Source of the DNA: Bacillus sp. E(2018)
Lineage (GTDB): Bacteria; Bacillota; Bacilli; Bacillales; Fictibacillaceae
Reading direction: 5' to 3'
DNA: 64,000 bases
Assembly (NCBI RefSeq): GCF_005503015.1
Contig: NZ_SCOL01000001.1
Location: 1,302,001-1,366,000, forward strand
Positions within the stretch are counted from its first letter, which is position 1. Each line of letters begins with the position of its first letter. A program made the translations under genes and the position numbers. The notes beneath the pieces are model-generated. The model saw nothing but the letters and a program-made list of their open reading frames with translations. It was not told where the DNA came from and made no database searches. Positions 36,283 to 48,426 of the stretch are shown one piece after another.

Positions 36283-36308
36283 CTGATCAAGCCCTCAGAA
36301 AGCCCTTG

Positions 36309-39300
36309 TTAAAAGAGCGAAAGCTGGTTTGCATCAGGCATCCCTTCTAAACAACCTTGGTCATCTAAGTACTCAATAATGGTCTTAGATAACTTCGCAC
36401 GCTGCTGAAGATCTTCTTTAGAAAGAAATTCACCTTGTTCTCTTGCTTTTACAATGTTCAATGCTGCGTTTGTGCCTAATCCTGCGATTGAATTGAACGG
36501 TGGAATCAACGTGTCTCCTTCTACTAAGAAATCTGTTGCGCTCGAGCGATAAAGGTCGATTTTCTGAAACGATAGCCCTCTTTCACACATCTCAAGAGCA
36601 AGCTCGAGAACAGTCTGCAAGTTCTTCTCTTTTGTAGAAGCATCGAGACCTTTAGCAGAGATCTCTTCAATCTTTGTCTTTAACGCTTTGGATCCTCTGA
36701 TCATAGACTCCACATCAAAATCATCTGCTCTTACCGTGAAATATGCCGCGTAGAACCAAATCGGATAATGAACTTTAAAATAGGCGATACGAACGGCCAT
36801 CAATACGTATGCTGCAGCATGGGCTTTAGGGAACATGTATTTGATCTTCAAACATGAACCAATATACCAATCAGGGACATCATTCTTCTTCATCTCATCG
36901 ATCCACTCATCCGGCAGACCCTTTCCTTTACGTACACTCTCCATGATCTTAAAAGCAAGCGACGGCTCGAGGCCTTTATAGATCAGGTAGACCATGATGT
37001 CATCACGGCATCCGATAACATCTTTTAGCACACAAGTACCGTTTGCGATCAGTTCGTTCGCGTTGTTAAGCCACACGTCGGTACCATGAGATAGTCCTGA
37101 AATCTGTACAAGTTCAGAGAAAGTACTAGGTTTGGTTTCTTCTAGCATCTGTCTTACGAACTTTGTTCCGAACTCTGGAATTCCTAATGTGCCTGTCTTA
37201 CACATAATCTGATCTTCGGATACACCTAACACGTCCGGACCTGAGAAGATTTTCATCACTTCTGGATCAGACGCAGGAATGGTCTTCGGATCAATACCGC
37301 TTAGATCTTGCAGCATACGTATAACGGTCGGATCATCGTGTCCGAGTATATCAAGTTTTAATAAATTATCGTGAATCGAGTGAAAATCAAAATGAGTCGT
37401 CTTCCATTCTGATCCACTATCATCGGCTGGGAACTGAACAGGACAAAAATCATAGATGTCCATATAATCTGGAACAACTATTATTCCACCTGGGTGCTGA
37501 CCCGTTGTTCTTTTTACTCCTGTACAACCAGCTACGAGGCGATCAACTTCTGCCGATCGGATCGTTAAGTTATTGTCTCCCGCATACCCTTTTACATAAC
37601 CATAAGCCGTTTTTTCAGCTACGGTACCTATCGTACCTGCACGATACACATAATCTTCACCGAATAGTTCTTTCGTGTAGTTATGTGCTCTAGGCTGGTA
37701 TTCACCTGAGAAGTTCAAGTCGATATCCGGTACTTTATCTCCTTTAAAACCAAGGAAAGTTTCGAACGGAATATCTTGTCCATCTTTTATATAAAGCACT
37801 TCGCAAGTTGGACACTCTTTATCTGGAAGATCATAACCAGAACCTACAGAACCATCATTAAAGAAATAGGATTCTTTACACTTCGGACAAACATAGTGAG
37901 GAGGGAGTGGATTTACTTCAGTAATCTCTGTCATTGTCGCAACAAACGACGAACCAACTGATCCACGCGATCCTACAAGGTATCCATCAATCAACGATTT
38001 TTTTACAAGTTTATGTGAGATCAAGTAAATAACCGCAAATCCATGTCCGATAATACTCTTTAATTCTTTTTCTAACCTTTTCTCAACAAGTTCAGGAAGG
38101 TTCTCTCCATAGATGCTTCTCGCTCGGTTATAACTCATCGAGCGCACTTCATCATCTGCGCCCTCGATCTTCGGTGTATATAAATCATCAGGGATCGGTT
38201 TGATCTCCTGAATCATGTCAGCGATCTCTCTCGTATTTTCACAAACTACTTTTTGAGCTTTTTCCTCACCTAAGAAAGAGAACAAGTCTAACATCTCATC
38301 CGTCGTTCTAAAATGAACATCTGGAAGAGTTTGTCTGTTCAGCGGATTCGCTCCACCTTGAGAAGAGATCAAGATCTTTCGATAGATCGCATCTTCAGGG
38401 TTTAAATAATGAACGTTTCCTGTTGCGACAACCGGTTTGTTCAATTTCTCTCCAAGCTGAACGATGTTAGAGAGGATCTCTCTTAAGTTCATCTCATCTG
38501 CGACTAATTCTCTTTCGATAAGATGATAATAGTTACTTGGTGGCTGAACCTCTAAGTAATCATAGAACTCCGCGATCTTTTCAACTTCTTCGATTGGTTT
38601 TTGCATCATACCTTCAAACACTTCACCTTTATCACAAGCTGAACCGACGAGTATACCTTCTCGTAGTTTACTTAATCGTGATCTAGGGATACGTGGTGTT
38701 CGATAAAAATAAGATAGATGTGATTCAGAAACGAGTTTGTATAAATTCTTAAGACCTTCTTGTGTCGCAGCTAAAAGTGTACAGTGAAACGGTCTAGATC
38801 TCTGAAATCCGCCTTGTCCCATATTATCGTTCAAACGGTCGTGATAGAAGATATCCTTTTCAAACGTCTCTTTTAGAAGCTTCCATAGTAGATAACCAGT
38901 AGCTTCAGCATCATAGATGGCTCGGTGATGCTGAGTAAGTTCGATATCGAACCTTTTACAAAGGGTGTTCAATCTATGATTCTTTAATTGCGGCAGCAGA
39001 AATCTTGCCAATTCAAGTGTGTCAATAACAGGATTCTTCGCTTCGCCTAATCCTATCTTTCGTAAACCTTCGTTCAAGAATCCCATGTCAAAGCTCGCGT
39101 TATGAGCTACTAGGATATCATCACCCATAAACGCATGAAAATCACGAAGCACTTCTTCGATCTCAGGTGCGTTCTCGACCATATCATCTGTAATTCCAGT
39201 TAATTCAATCGTTGTTTGAGATAGGGATTCATGAGGATTCGCGAACCTTTCAAAACGATCAATGATCTCCCCGCCACGTATTTTTACAGCTGCGAGTTCA

Positions 39301-40610
39301 ATAATTTTATTATATACAGCTGATAAACCTGTCGTCTCAACGTCAAAGACAATGTATGTTTCATCTGTTAATTTTCTCGGCGCCTCGTTGTATGCGATCG
39401 GTACTCCATCATCTACAAGATTCGCTTCAAGTCCATACAGGATCTTGATTCCGTTTTTCTTTCCTGCATTATAAGCTTCTGGAAAGGACTGAACACCAGC
39501 ATGATCAGTTATCGCGATAGCTGGATGACCCCATTTTTTTGCCTGTCCCACTAAAGAGGAAACAGAAGATATCGCGTCCATCTGACTCATCGGTGTGTGA
39601 AGATGAAGCTCAACACGTTTGTTGTCTTCATCCGCTAAATCTTTTCTGAACTCAGGTTTGATCTCATTAATATCGTTTGCGATCATAACTAGATCTCTTA
39701 CAAACGTATCATTTTGAATTCCGCCTCGAACTTTTAACCACATTCCCTTTTGAATACCTTGAAGGATTGGAATATCTTCTTTGTCACGAGAGAAAATTTT
39801 AATTAACAGGGAATCCGTGTAATCGGTGATCTTAAATGTTAATAATGTACGCCCGCTTCTAAGCTCTCGCGTTTCGGAATGAAAGACGTAGCCTTGAATC
39901 GTAATGCGTCTTTCTTCATCTTGAATCGTCTGAATCGGAACAGGATCATCCTTGATCGAATAACCGATCATGATATCAGTTCTTGCTGCAGGACCTTCCG
40001 ATCGATTAGCAGCTTTTTCTTTTTCAACTAAAGCTTCCATTACTTTATTCTGATCTTCTTGTTTTCTCTGTTCGATAAACTTTTGAAAATCCTCTTCAGA
40101 GTGTTTGATCTCTGTTTTAACCATTACAGAATGAAAGCCAAACTGACTGTACATCTCCTTAATAACAGGAGAAAGCTTTCTTTGCACAAGCGCTTCTTCC
40201 GCATCATTTCGTACGGTCAAACACAAAAAATTGCCTTCCGCAATAGGATCTTGCGTAGAAAGCATGCTTCCTAAACTTGGTGCTGCTGTCTCTACTAACT
40301 TTTCTTTGCATAACGGCCAAAAACCAAGAAGCTCTTCGGCTTGAAAACTCTCTTTCGTTTGAATCGAAAAAGACACTGCAGCAATATGCTGAAAAGTTTG
40401 GCGAAGGCTAGCACTAAACCATGCATAACTATCAGGGGTTAATGGACGTAGAAGTCCAATAATAAAATGCCAACTTCTATTATTCTTATCTATCGTTAGT
40501 TTTTCAATCGTACCTTCTGAAAAACCAGCTTTCATCTCATGGGGCATACCTAGTTGCTCTAAAAGAAGCGATAGCCTCTCTTGTCTGATCTGTTGATCAT
40601 TACCGCTCAT
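36309..40610 (-). CDS. polC: DNA polymerase III alpha subunit, PolC type
   Basis: The replicative Gram-positive polymerase with built-in proofreading, 1433 residues. In order: N-terminal domain, OB fold ([11 protein letters not shown]), PHP domain ([14 protein letters not shown]), DEDDh exonuclease ([12 protein letters not shown] to [15 protein letters not shown]), a zinc-finger region with CPKC and CPTC, the palm ([12 protein letters not shown]), and the C-terminal duplex-binding region. Length and motifs are normal. ATG follows GAGGAGGTTCGT. A TATAAT lies about 80 bases upstream, but I see no good -35. Confidence 0.98.
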   Translation of the reverse strand: MSGNDQQIRQERLSLLLEQLGMPHEMKAGFSEGTIEKLTIDKNNRSWHFIIGLLRPLTPDSYAWFSASLRQTFQHIAAVSFSIQTKESFQAEELLGFWPLCKEKLVETAAPSLGSMLSTQDPIAEGNFLCLTVRNDAEEALVQRKLSPVIKEMYSQFGFHSVMVKTEIKHSEEDFQKFIEQRKQEDQNKVMEALVEKEKAANRSEGPAARTDIMIGYSIKDDPVPIQTIQDEERRITIQGYVFHSETRELRSGRTLLTFKITDYTDSLLIKIFSRDKEDIPILQGIQKGMWLKVRGGIQNDTFVRDLVMIANDINEIKPEFRKDLADEDNKRVELHLHTPMSQMDAISSVSSLVGQAKKWGHPAIAITDHAGVQSFPEAYNAGKKNGIKILYGLEANLVDDGVPIAYNEAPRKLTDETYIVFDVETTGLSAVYNKIIELAAVKIRGGEIIDRFERFANPHESLSQTTIELTGITDDMVENAPEIEEVLRDFHAFMGDDILVAHNASFDMGFLNEGLRKIGLGEAKNPVIDTLELARFLLPQLKNHRLNTLCKRFDIELTQHHRAIYDAEATGYLLWKLLKETFEKDIFYHDRLNDNMGQGGFQRSRPFHCTLLAATQEGLKNLYKLVSESHLSYFYRTPRIPRSRLSKLREGILVGSACDKGEVFEGMMQKPIEEVEKIAEFYDYLEVQPPSNYYHLIERELVADEMNLREILSNIVQLGEKLNKPVVATGNVHYLNPEDAIYRKILISSQGGANPLNRQTLPDVHFRTTDEMLDLFSFLGEEKAQKVVCENTREIADMIQEIKPIPDDLYTPKIEGADDEVRSMSYNRARSIYGENLPELVEKRLEKELKSIIGHGFAVIYLISHKLVKKSLIDGYLVGSRGSVGSSFVATMTEITEVNPLPPHYVCPKCKESYFFNDGSVGSGYDLPDKECPTCEVLYIKDGQDIPFETFLGFKGDKVPDIDLNFSGEYQPRAHNYTKELFGEDYVYRAGTIGTVAEKTAYGYVKGYAGDNNLTIRSAEVDRLVAGCTGVKRTTGQHPGGIIVVPDYMDIYDFCPVQFPADDSGSEWKTTHFDFHSIHDNLLKLDILGHDDPTVIRMLQDLSGIDPKTIPASDPEVMKIFSGPDVLGVSEDQIMCKTGTLGIPEFGTKFVRQMLEETKPSTFSELVQISGLSHGTDVWLNNANELIANGTCVLKDVIGCRDDIMVYLIYKGLEPSLAFKIMESVRKGKGLPDEWIDEMKKNDVPDWYIGSCLKIKYMFPKAHAAAYVLMAVRIAYFKVHYPIWFYAAYFTVRADDFDVESMIRGSKALKTKIEEISAKGLDASTKEKNLQTVLELALEMCERGLSFQKIDLYRSSATDFLVEGDTLIPPFNSIAGLGTNAALNIVKAREQGEFLSKEDLQQRAKLSKTIIEYLDDQGCLEGMPDANQLSLF

Positions 40611-40759
40611 ACGAACCTCCTCTTAAAGGGGTTTAATTATGTTTTCACATGACTAACCTACGTAAACCTTAACCATTTCTTTATTAATTATACTATAGCT
40701 TTAAATAGTCAGCCTCGATTAACATCATAATGATTCAATCTCCATTCGTAAAGTACAAA

Positions 40760-40791
40760 GAGAAAGGCACCTCTTATATAAAAGAGGTACC
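40760..40791 (-). terminator. Terminator after proS
   Basis: On the minus strand ggtacctctt and aagaggtgcc pair with one mismatch around a 6-base loop and are followed by TTTCTCTTTG. It lies 36 bases after the proS stop and separates it from polC. Confidence 0.78.
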
Positions 40792-40826
40792 TCCTCTATT
40801 GATATCATCATTCAATCACGTTCTAA

Positions 40827-42539
40827 CTAATTTTTAAGCTTGTCCCACACATTCTTAATAAAGCTGCTCAGTTCAGAAACTGGCACTTCATAAGATTCTC
40901 CGCTCTTACGAATCTTCACTTCTACGATGCCTTCTGAAGCACGTTTTCCAACCATAACACGAATTGGCAGTCCGATAAGATCGCTATCTGTAAATTTCAC
41001 ACCTGCACGTTCCGGGCGATCATCATATAAGCAATCAAAACCATCGTTCTTAATCTGCGTGTAAAGCTCATCGGACAGTGCTGCTTGTTCTGCGTTCTTA
41101 CTGTTAACAGCAATTAAATGAACATCAAACGGTGTTAATGATAACGGCCAGATCAATCCTTTATCATCATTGTTTTCTTCAGCTACAGCCGCTAATGTAC
41201 GTGAAACACCTATGCCATAACAACCCATGGACATGATTTGATTCTTACCGTTCTCATCTAAATAAGAAGCTTTCATCGGTTCGCTGTAAACTTTACCAAG
41301 TTTGAACACATGCCCGACTTCAATTCCTTTTGCAAAAACAATCGTCCCTTTACCATCCGGTGAAAGATCACCTTCCACAACGAAACGAAGGTCAGCTGTT
41401 TCATTAATCTCAAAATCTCTTTTCGGATTAACATTTGTATAATGATAGCCAGCTTCATTTGCACCACAAACTGCATTTACCATATATGGCACTGCTTGAT
41501 CTGCGATTACTTTCACTTCTTTTGATAACTGAACAGGTCCTAGAGATCCATGTTCAGCATTCAACCATTTTTTTGTTTCTTCTGCCGTAGCTAATTCAAC
41601 TTCTGAAGCAGAGAGGACATTTTTAAGCTTGATCTCATTAACCTCATGATCTCCTCTGACTAACACTAAAACAGGTTGTTCATCCGCGATATAAAGCAGT
41701 GATTTCATAACTTTTGATGGTGCAACTTGTAAGAAATCTGAAACCTCTTGAATTGTTTTCGCGTTCTTCGTTTCTACTTTTTCAAGCTCTATAAGAGCTT
41801 CAGAGGAACGATCTTCCTGAAGTACAACAGGAGCCATCTCGATGTTCGCTGCAAAATCTGAATCTGTTGAATACGCGATCAAATCTTCACCAATTTCTGA
41901 TAAGACCATGAACTCATGATTATCTTTACCACCGATTGCACCAGAGTCTGCTAATACCGCGCGGAAGTTTAGTCCGCAACGGCTAAAGATAGCCGAGTAG
42001 GCATCTTTCATCGCTTCATACGTATCATCAAGACTTTCTTGCTTATCATGGAAAGAGTATGCATCTTTCATGATGAACTCTCTACCACGTAGCAATCCGA
42101 AACGTGGACGCTTTTCGTCTCTGAACTTTGTTTGAATTTGATATAGATTAAGAGGAAGCTTCTTATATGATTTCACTTCGTCTCGAACGATACTCGTAAT
42201 CACTTCTTCATGAGTCGCTCCAAGAGCGAAATCACGCTCGTGTCGGTCTTTTAATCTCATTAGTTCAGGGCCATAGCTATACCAGCGGCCACTTTCCTGC
42301 CAAAGCTCAGCAAGCTGTAGTGCCGGCATCATCATCTCTTGTGAACCAGCACGATTCATTTCTTCTCGTACAATATTCTCTACCTTATGAAGAACCTTTT
42401 TCCCCAATGGAAGAAAAGAATAAATACCAGCAGCATTCTGACGGATAAAGCCAGCTCTTAATAAAAGCTGATGGCTTTTAACATCTGCATCTGCAGGAAC
42501 TTCTCTTAAAGTTGGCATAAACAACTGACTTTGTCTCAT
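40827..42539 (-). CDS. proS: Prolyl-tRNA synthetase (bacterial type)
   Basis: ProS charges tRNA-Pro. The 570-residue protein is of the bacterial type with an inserted YbaK-like editing domain (about 230-390, with [18 protein letters not shown]) between class II motifs 2 and 3. Motif 2 is in [19 protein letters not shown] and motif 3 in [20 protein letters not shown]. The C-terminal anticodon-binding domain begins near [13 protein letters not shown]. It lies 28 bases downstream of rasP, as in B. subtilis, and is followed by a terminator. Confidence 0.98.
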   Translation of the reverse strand: MRQSQLFMPTLREVPADADVKSHQLLLRAGFIRQNAAGIYSFLPLGKKVLHKVENIVREEMNRAGSQEMMMPALQLAELWQESGRWYSYGPELMRLKDRHERDFALGATHEEVITSIVRDEVKSYKKLPLNLYQIQTKFRDEKRPRFGLLRGREFIMKDAYSFHDKQESLDDTYEAMKDAYSAIFSRCGLNFRAVLADSGAIGGKDNHEFMVLSEIGEDLIAYSTDSDFAANIEMAPVVLQEDRSSEALIELEKVETKNAKTIQEVSDFLQVAPSKVMKSLLYIADEQPVLVLVRGDHEVNEIKLKNVLSASEVELATAEETKKWLNAEHGSLGPVQLSKEVKVIADQAVPYMVNAVCGANEAGYHYTNVNPKRDFEINETADLRFVVEGDLSPDGKGTIVFAKGIEVGHVFKLGKVYSEPMKASYLDENGKNQIMSMGCYGIGVSRTLAAVAEENNDDKGLIWPLSLTPFDVHLIAVNSKNAEQAALSDELYTQIKNDGFDCLYDDRPERAGVKFTDSDLIGLPIRVMVGKRASEGIVEVKIRKSGESYEVPVSELSSFIKNVWDKLKN

Positions 42540-42566
42540 AATCTCTACTCCTCAAATCATCCCTAA

Positions 42567-43835
42567 TTAACCAAGAAAAATTTTCTGTATATCGTTCCAT
42601 GTAACAACTAGCATTAATAACATCAGAAAGGCAAACCCGATAAAATGAACCATTCCTTCTTTTTGCGGATCGATCGGTTTCCCTCTCAAAGCTTCAACTC
42701 CTAAGAATAGAAGTCGTCCTCCATCTAGTGCAGGTAATGGCAACAAGTTAAAGATCCCTAAGTTAACACTCAATATAGCTGCCCATTGCAACAGCATATA
42801 AACGCCAGCTTTGGCAGCTTGATCTGTATACTCATAGATTCCAAGTGGTCCAGAAAGCTGATCGATTCCATGCTGACCCGTGATCAATTGTCCGAGTCCT
42901 GTAAATATAGCCGTTGTCATAAACCACGTTTGTTTAGCGCCGTATTCTAATGAACCAACAAACGAAGATTCAGTATATGGATGTGCCCCGATAAATCCTT
43001 CGTTCTTATCTTCAGCACCTTTACGAGAGCCAAGTGTGACTGGAACCACTTTCTCTTCTCCATTACGATTGATCGTAAACATTAACTTTTCACCGGGGTT
43101 TTCTTGAATCACAGACACTAACTCTTTCCAATCGTCCATCTTTTCACCCTGAACTGCGATAATTTTATCCCCTTTTATCAAACCAGCTTTATCGGCACCT
43201 GCTCCTTCTTGAAGAGTACCTAGTCTTGATTCATTCGTCGGGATACCTTGCATGAGTGAAAATACGACTAAGATCACGAAAGCTAGTAAAAAGTTCATTG
43301 CAGGTCCAGCAAAGATTGCAAGTGTTCTCTGCATGATCGTTTTCGATCCAAACTGACGGTTATAAGGTGCGATCTGCATCTCTTGGTGATCAGCAACAAA
43401 TAACGCATCTTCTTTTACTTTATACGTTGATGTTCCAGAGTCTTCGTTTTCAAAACCAGTTACATACAATTCACGTTCTAGATCAGCCTTTTCAATGGTA
43501 ATCGTTTTTTGAACTGGATATTTATCACGGTGATTGACAACGATTTTCTCCACTTCATTTGCTCCATTGAAGATCAAACCAACTCTGTGACCTGCCTTAA
43601 GTTCAATACCCTCTGGATCTTCTCCAGCCATACGTACGAACCCTCCAAGAGGTAAAAGACGAATCGTGTAGACCGTTTCCCCTTTCTTGAAGGCAAACAC
43701 TTTCGGGCCGAATCCAATAGCAAACTCACGACATAATATGCCTGCACGCTTTGCCAGCAATAAATGTCCGAGTTCATGAAAGAAAATTAAAGCGCCTAAA
43801 ATGATGATAATGGCTATCACAGTGTTCATTCCCAT
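42567..43835 (-). CDS. rasP: RasP/RseP-type site-2 intramembrane metalloprotease
   Basis: A 422-residue membrane zinc protease that cleaves anti-sigma factors such as RsiW and remnant signal peptides. The active site HELGH is H20-H24 in the first helix, the PDZ domain (about 205-290, GAGADKAGLIKGDKIIAV) is central, and NLLPLPALDGGRLL near the end supplies the third ligand. The start overlaps the dxr stop (TAATG). With cdsA, dxr and uppS it forms a cell-envelope cluster. Confidence 0.96.
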   Translation of the reverse strand: MGMNTVIAIIIILGALIFFHELGHLLLAKRAGILCREFAIGFGPKVFAFKKGETVYTIRLLPLGGFVRMAGEDPEGIELKAGHRVGLIFNGANEVEKIVVNHRDKYPVQKTITIEKADLERELYVTGFENEDSGTSTYKVKEDALFVADHQEMQIAPYNRQFGSKTIMQRTLAIFAGPAMNFLLAFVILVVFSLMQGIPTNESRLGTLQEGAGADKAGLIKGDKIIAVQGEKMDDWKELVSVIQENPGEKLMFTINRNGEEKVVPVTLGSRKGAEDKNEGFIGAHPYTESSFVGSLEYGAKQTWFMTTAIFTGLGQLITGQHGIDQLSGPLGIYEYTDQAAKAGVYMLLQWAAILSVNLGIFNLLPLPALDGGRLLFLGVEALRGKPIDPQKEGMVHFIGFAFLMLLMLVVTWNDIQKIFLG

Positions 43836-44992
43836 TACCTGCCTTTACTAAGTAGTGACTCCACATATTGACGAGTCCTATTATCTGTTTCTTGTATTGT
43901 CTCAAGGTCTGGCTTACTGACGTTGGACAAATCTTGCATTGCTCTTTCAATCATCTCTTCAATCTCAAGAAACGAGATATGACCATTCAAGAATAGCTCG
44001 ACCGCTTTTTCGTTCGCAGCATTTAAAATGGTCGGCATCAAGCCACCAGCGTTTCCAGCTTGGAAGGCAAGTTTTAAACATCTGAACCGATCGTAATCCA
44101 TTTCTTGAAAATGCAACTTTCCAACTTCCCATAAGTTTAACCTTTTCCCGTTTATTAATTCAAGTCGATCGGGATATGTAAGAGCGTATTGTATCGGCAC
44201 TCTCATATCTGGTTGTCCCAAATGAGCAATTATGCTTGTATCAACAAACTCTACCATAGAGTGTATGATACTTTCCTTATGTAAAATGACGTCTATTTTC
44301 GAATAATCAAAGGAAAATAACCAATGAGCTTCAATCACTTCTAAACCTTTATTCATCATTGTGGCAGAATCGATCGTTATTTTCGCACCCATCGACCAGT
44401 TTGGGTGGTTCAAAGCTTCCTCAACTGTAACGTTTTTTAATTCTTCTCGTGTACGGTCTCTAAAACTTCCACCAGAAGCGGTCAATATCAATTTCTCCAC
44501 ACGGTTTGAGTCTTCACCATTCAAACACTGATAGATCGCTGAATGCTCTGAATCGACCGGAAGAATTGCCACGTTGTGTTGTTTTGCTTTTTCCATAACA
44601 AGATGTCCTGCTGTTACAAGCGTTTCTTTGTTAGCCAAAGCGATCGTCTTTTTTGCTTCGATCGCTTTTAATGTAGGAAGTAACCCTACACTTCCGATTA
44701 CTGCGTTCACAAGGACCGTAGAATCAGTAGAAACCGCGGCTTCGATCAATCCTTCCATACCTGAGACAACTCTTGTAGATGAACTTACTTTCGAACGAAG
44801 TATTTTTGCATCTTCTTCGTTTTGAACAGCACAGATTTCAGGTTGGAATTGGTGTATGATTTTTTCAGCAGCTTCAATATTCTTACCTACAGACATCGAG
44901 CTTAATTTGAACTGATCTGGATGAGAGGCGATTACATCTAAGGTCTGAACGCCGATCGAACCTGTTGCACCAAGTAAACTTATTGATTTCAT
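43835..44992 (-). CDS. dxr: 1-deoxy-D-xylulose-5-phosphate reductoisomerase
   Basis: Dxr (IspC) converts DXP to 2-C-methyl-D-erythritol 4-phosphate, the committed step of the MEP isoprenoid path that feeds UppS. The 385-residue protein starts with the NADPH loop [13 protein letters not shown] and has the metal/substrate site [14 protein letters not shown] and [30 protein letters not shown] is the flexible-loop region. ATG follows AGGAGGTATAGG. Confidence 0.98.
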   Translation of the reverse strand: MKSISLLGATGSIGVQTLDVIASHPDQFKLSSMSVGKNIEAAEKIIHQFQPEICAVQNEEDAKILRSKVSSSTRVVSGMEGLIEAAVSTDSTVLVNAVIGSVGLLPTLKAIEAKKTIALANKETLVTAGHLVMEKAKQHNVAILPVDSEHSAIYQCLNGEDSNRVEKLILTASGGSFRDRTREELKNVTVEEALNHPNWSMGAKITIDSATMMNKGLEVIEAHWLFSFDYSKIDVILHKESIIHSMVEFVDTSIIAHLGQPDMRVPIQYALTYPDRLELINGKRLNLWEVGKLHFQEMDYDRFRCLKLAFQAGNAGGLMPTILNAANEKAVELFLNGHISFLEIEEMIERAMQDLSNVSKPDLETIQETDNRTRQYVESLLSKGR

Positions 44993-45008
44993 CCTATACC
45001 TCCTAGCG

Positions 45009-45797
45009 TTATCCTATCAAATGAAGCACGTGGAGCAACGGGAATACAAATAACGCACTATCTAGTCTATCTAAAATTCCACCATGTCCAGGAAGCAGAG
45101 TACCAGAATCTTTCACATCATAGATTCGTTTGAATGCCGATTCTGCTAAATCACCTATTTGACCAAATATACCTACGATAATGGAAATCAGTAGAATATT
45201 AGACAACGACATATCTACAAAATGAGTAAAATAGCTAATTAACCCAACAACAAGACTAAAGAAAATACCTCCGACTGCCCCTTCTATCGTTTTGTTCGGA
45301 GAGATAACCGGCCAAAGTTTTCGTTTCCCTATCGATTTCCCTACAAAATAGGCACCAGAGTCTGTTGCCCATATCATGAATAGGATTAAGAATAAAAGTT
45401 GGACTCCACCATCTAATATTCTCGTTTCTAGTAAATAGAAAAATCCAAAACCTACGTATATAGAACTAAAAAGCACAAACGAAATATGATTGTAATCTGT
45501 ATTGTTCTTTTGTACAACAGTTACGACTAGTAATAAAAGAACTGCAAGTATAATGGCATCAGTTTTAGTAAAAGGCTCTAAAGAACTCATCCAGTCTTGG
45601 GGTAAAGCGATCAAGACCGCTAATAAGAATCCGATCCCCCCTACGAAACTTAGCTCCATTCTTTTCATACGCAATAATTCAAACATGCCAATCCCAGTTA
45701 GCAATAGTATCAATAGTGAGAACGGCCAGCTTCCATAAAGGGTAATCCCTATAAATAAAACGGCTGCGATTACACCTGTTATTATCCGTTGTTTCAT
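45009..45797 (-). CDS. cdsA: Phosphatidate cytidylyltransferase
   Basis: CdsA makes CDP-diacylglycerol from phosphatidic acid and CTP, the donor for PgsA encoded at the left end. The 262-residue protein has about seven membrane helices and the family signature near the C-terminus ([20 protein letters not shown], then [14 protein letters not shown]), with D residues for metal binding. It lies 13 bases after uppS and 16 before dxr, in one unit. Confidence 0.97.
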   Translation of the reverse strand: MKQRIITGVIAAVLFIGITLYGSWPFSLLILLLTGIGMFELLRMKRMELSFVGGIGFLLAVLIALPQDWMSSLEPFTKTDAIILAVLLLLVVTVVQKNNTDYNHISFVLFSSIYVGFGFFYLLETRILDGGVQLLFLILFMIWATDSGAYFVGKSIGKRKLWPVISPNKTIEGAVGGIFFSLVVGLISYFTHFVDMSLSNILLISIIVGIFGQIGDLAESAFKRIYDVKDSGTLLPGHGGILDRLDSALFVFPLLHVLHLIG

Positions 45798-45810
45798 AAG
45801 TCCTCCTTAA

Positions 45811-46566
45811 TTAAACACCGCCATACCGCCTGCCTCGTCCGGCAAATTGTGATACAGCTTCTCGTAGATGCTCTTCAGAAAAATCTGGCCATAACACTTC
45901 AGTAAACCAAAATTCGGAATACGCAAGCTGCCATAGCATAAAGTTACTTAATCGAACCTCACCACTTGTTCGGATCAATAGATCTGGGTCGTTAAGATCA
46001 TGCGTCATTAAATGCTGTTCAATCATTGAATCATCAATTTGTGACGGCTCCAATCTTCCTTGTTTCACCTCAGATGCCAAAGTTTTAACTGCAGCTGTAA
46101 TCTCATCACGGCTGCCGTAATTAAGAGCGAAGTTTAAGATTAATCCAGAGTTGTTCTTCGTCTTATTAATCGCTTCATCTACAGCTTTTACGGTGTGAAG
46201 TGGTAATAACTCCTTCTTACCCATTATTCGCACTTGTACGTTCTCTTTAATCAAATCTGGAAGAAAAGTGTTTAAAAATTCTCCAGGAAGTTTCATTAAA
46301 AAGTCGACTTCTTCACGAGGACGTTTCCAGTTTTCAGTTGAAAACGCATAAAGAGTTAAAACTTCTATTCCAATCTTATTCGCTTCTTTAACGATTTTCC
46401 GAACTGTTTTCATCCCTTCATGATGACCGGCAATTCGTGGCATAGCTCTTTTCCGAGCCCACCTTCCGTTGCCATCCATAATTATAGCAACATGTTTTGG
46501 GATGTTTTCTACTTTGAATGTATGGTTCTCTGGACTTTTTTTCTTAAAGAAAAGCTTGTCAAGCAT
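45811..46566 (-). CDS. uppS: Undecaprenyl diphosphate synthase
   Basis: UppS adds eight isoprene units in cis to farnesyl diphosphate, giving the C55 lipid carrier for peptidoglycan. The 251-residue protein has the catalytic Asp in VAIIMDGNGRWARKR, followed by PRIAGHHEGM and YAFSTENWKRPREEV, and the C-terminal RTSGEVRLSNFMLWQLAYSE. All are intact. It heads the uppS-cdsA-dxr-rasP-proS cluster, and the gap upstream holds the frr terminator. Confidence 0.98.
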   Translation of the reverse strand: MLDKLFFKKKSPENHTFKVENIPKHVAIIMDGNGRWARKRAMPRIAGHHEGMKTVRKIVKEANKIGIEVLTLYAFSTENWKRPREEVDFLMKLPGEFLNTFLPDLIKENVQVRIMGKKELLPLHTVKAVDEAINKTKNNSGLILNFALNYGSRDEITAAVKTLASEVKQGRLEPSQIDDSMIEQHLMTHDLNDPDLLIRTSGEVRLSNFMLWQLAYSEFWFTEVLWPDFSEEHLREAVSQFAGRGRRYGGV

Positions 46567-46679
46567 GTATAAGCCTCCATCTTCTTAGACTTCATAGAAT
46601 ACACCTCGTAAAGAAGTGTTCTTCATACGCTAATCACCTTATCATTTAAAGTCTAGCAAAATGGTGATATTGTCTAATA

Positions 46680-46712
46680 AAAAAGCCCCCTTTTATAGAG
46701 GGCTTTTTATAT
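46680..46712 (-). terminator. Terminator after frr
   Basis: On the minus strand AAAAAGCCC and GGGCTTTTTT pair around a short loop, with T-run. It lies 22 bases after the frr stop and ends the rpsB/tsf-pyrH-frr region before uppS. Confidence 0.9.
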
Positions 46713-46733
46713 TTAATTGTACATGGAAAAGCT

Positions 46734-47291
46734 TTATACTTCCATGATTTCTTTTTCTTTAGCAGAACTTACAGAATCTGCTTCAGCTGTGTATTTATCA
46801 GTAAGCTTTTGAACATCATCATTATAGCGACGTAGTTCGTCCTCAGTAATCTCAGCTTCTTTTTCTAGTTTCTTCAAATCATCATTCGCATCACGGCGAA
46901 CGTTTCTTAGAGCGACTTTCGCTTCTTCAGCAAACTTCTTAACCAGTTTAACTAGTTCTTTTCTGCGCTCTTCTGTTAGAGCTGGAATCGCAATACGAAT
47001 CACTTGGCCATCGTTTGAAGGTGTTAGACCTAGGTCAGACTTTAGAATCGCCTTTTCAATATCTGCCATTGCAGATTTGTCGTAAGGCTGAATCACTAAA
47101 AGTCTAGCTTCTGGAGTCGTTACACCTGCTAGTTGATTGATCGGAGTTTGAGTTCCGTAGTAATCAACTTGTACTCTGTCTAAAAGTGAAGGATTTGCTC
47201 TACCTGCACGAAGTGTTGAATATTCGCGTCTTAGTGCTCCGATCGCTTTTTGCATCTTTTCTTCTGCTTGAGTTAAAACTTCTTTTGCCAT
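46734..47291 (-). CDS. frr: Ribosome recycling factor
   Basis: RRF, with EF-G, splits post-termination ribosomes. The 185-residue protein is full length and contains [39 protein letters not shown] and the C-terminal helix [16 protein letters not shown]. Its ATG overlaps the pyrH stop (TAATG), so it depends on pyrH translation. It is followed by a terminator. Confidence 0.98.
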   Translation of the reverse strand: MAKEVLTQAEEKMQKAIGALRREYSTLRAGRANPSLLDRVQVDYYGTQTPINQLAGVTTPEARLLVIQPYDKSAMADIEKAILKSDLGLTPSNDGQVIRIAIPALTEERRKELVKLVKKFAEEAKVALRNVRRDANDDLKKLEKEAEITEDELRRYNDDVQKLTDKYTAEADSVSSAKEKEIMEV

Positions 47292-48016
47292 TAGTTTCTC
47301 CCCCTTATAACGGTTCCAATTTTTTCTCCGGCAACTGCTCGTTTGATGTTTCCTTCTTCCATAATCGAGAAAACAACTAACGGGATATCATTATCCATAC
47401 ATAGTGATGAAGCTGTTGTATCCATTACTGCTAGTCCATCTTTTAAAAGATCAAGGTACGATAATGTCGTATACTTAACAGCGTTCTCATCCAATTTCGG
47501 ATCTGCTGAATACACGCCATCCACGTTATTCTTAGCCATCAAGATGACTTCTGCTTCGATTTCTGCTGCTCTTAGTGCTGCAGTCGTATCTGTTGAGAAG
47601 TACGGGTTACCCGTTCCTGCTGCAAAAATGACAACGCGCTTTTTTTCAAGGTGACGAATGGCTTTTCTTCTGATATAAGGTTCTGCAACCTGACGCATTT
47701 CTATTGATGTTTGTACTCTTGTTTGAACCCCGATGTTTTCAAGACTGTCTTGAAGGGCTAATGAATTCATTACAGTAGCAAGCATGCCCATATAGTCTGC
47801 TGAAGCACGGTCCATTCCCATCTCACTGCCCGTCTTACCACGCCATAGGTTTCCGCCGCCTACTACTACAGCAACTTCTACGTCGAGTTCAACGATTTCT
47901 TTTACTTGTTCTGCAATTGACTGAACGATTTTTGGGTCGATTCCAGATGTTTGTTCACCTGCTAGTGCTTCTCCACTTAATTTCAAGACGACTCGTTTAT
48001 ATTTTGAAGTAGTCAT
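47291..48016 (-). CDS. pyrH: Uridylate kinase (UMP kinase)
   Basis: PyrH phosphorylates UMP to UDP. The 241-residue amino-acid-kinase-fold protein begins [20 protein letters not shown] and has [11 protein letters not shown], the substrate loop [17 protein letters not shown] and [18 protein letters not shown] start at ATG 48016 after GGAGGGACAA; a frame five codons longer has a poorer context. Upstream is repeat copy C. No convincing promoter is visible in the 80 bases before it. Confidence 0.97.
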   Translation of the reverse strand: MTTSKYKRVVLKLSGEALAGEQTSGIDPKIVQSIAEQVKEIVELDVEVAVVVGGGNLWRGKTGSEMGMDRASADYMGMLATVMNSLALQDSLENIGVQTRVQTSIEMRQVAEPYIRRKAIRHLEKKRVVIFAAGTGNPYFSTDTTAALRAAEIEAEVILMAKNNVDGVYSADPKLDENAVKYTTLSYLDLLKDGLAVMDTTASSLCMDNDIPLVVFSIMEEGNIKRAVAGEKIGTVIRGRN

Positions 48017-48096
48017 TTGTCCCTCCATCACCTAAAAAAATGTATTTACTTTGGTAATAAGGCTTTTCATGTAAAGCTTTGTTGCTTGTAAAAGAG

Positions 48097-48306
48097 GTTG
48101 ATTTCCGTTTCAGGTGCTCGCTTTCCGCGGGGCGTGCGGTGAGCCTCTTAGCGCTTTGCGCTTTTAAGAGTCTCACCTGACCGCTTCAAGGGAAGTTCCC
48201 TTGCTCCTGCGTCTACAAGTTAATGCTGCCGCAGTGAGTTTCCTCGTCGCATACCTTGCGAGAAGCTTCTCATGTCGCAGGCACGCACCTTGCACTTCAA
48301 TCAACT
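48097..48306 (+). repeat. Intergenic repeat with inverted ends and internal palindromes (copy C)
   Basis: A 210-base element running from gttgatttccg to caatcaact between tsf and pyrH. It holds a long stem (ggtgag, ctctta and gcgc paired with gcgc, taagag and ctcacc; about 48139-48177) and the palindromes caagggaagttcccttg (48187-48203) and gagaagcttctc (48260-48271). It is longer than copy B because of an extra block after about 48205. No coding sequence is visible. Confidence 0.82.
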
Positions 48307-48380
48307 AGTCAATGATGTCTTTAAAAAGCACAAGCAACAATCTTTTTTTGAAAACCATTAATAAACCAAGGTTATTTCTG

Positions 48381-48416
48381 TAAAAAAAGAGGAACACAAC
48401 GTGCTCCCCTCTTTTT
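48381..48416 (-). terminator. Terminator after tsf
   Basis: On the minus strand AAAAAGAGG and CCTCTTTTTTT pair, with GAGCAC/GTGTTC inside, around a three-base loop. It lies 11 bases after the tsf stop and isolates tsf from pyrH. Confidence 0.87.
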
Positions 48417-48426
48417 CAAACTGTGC

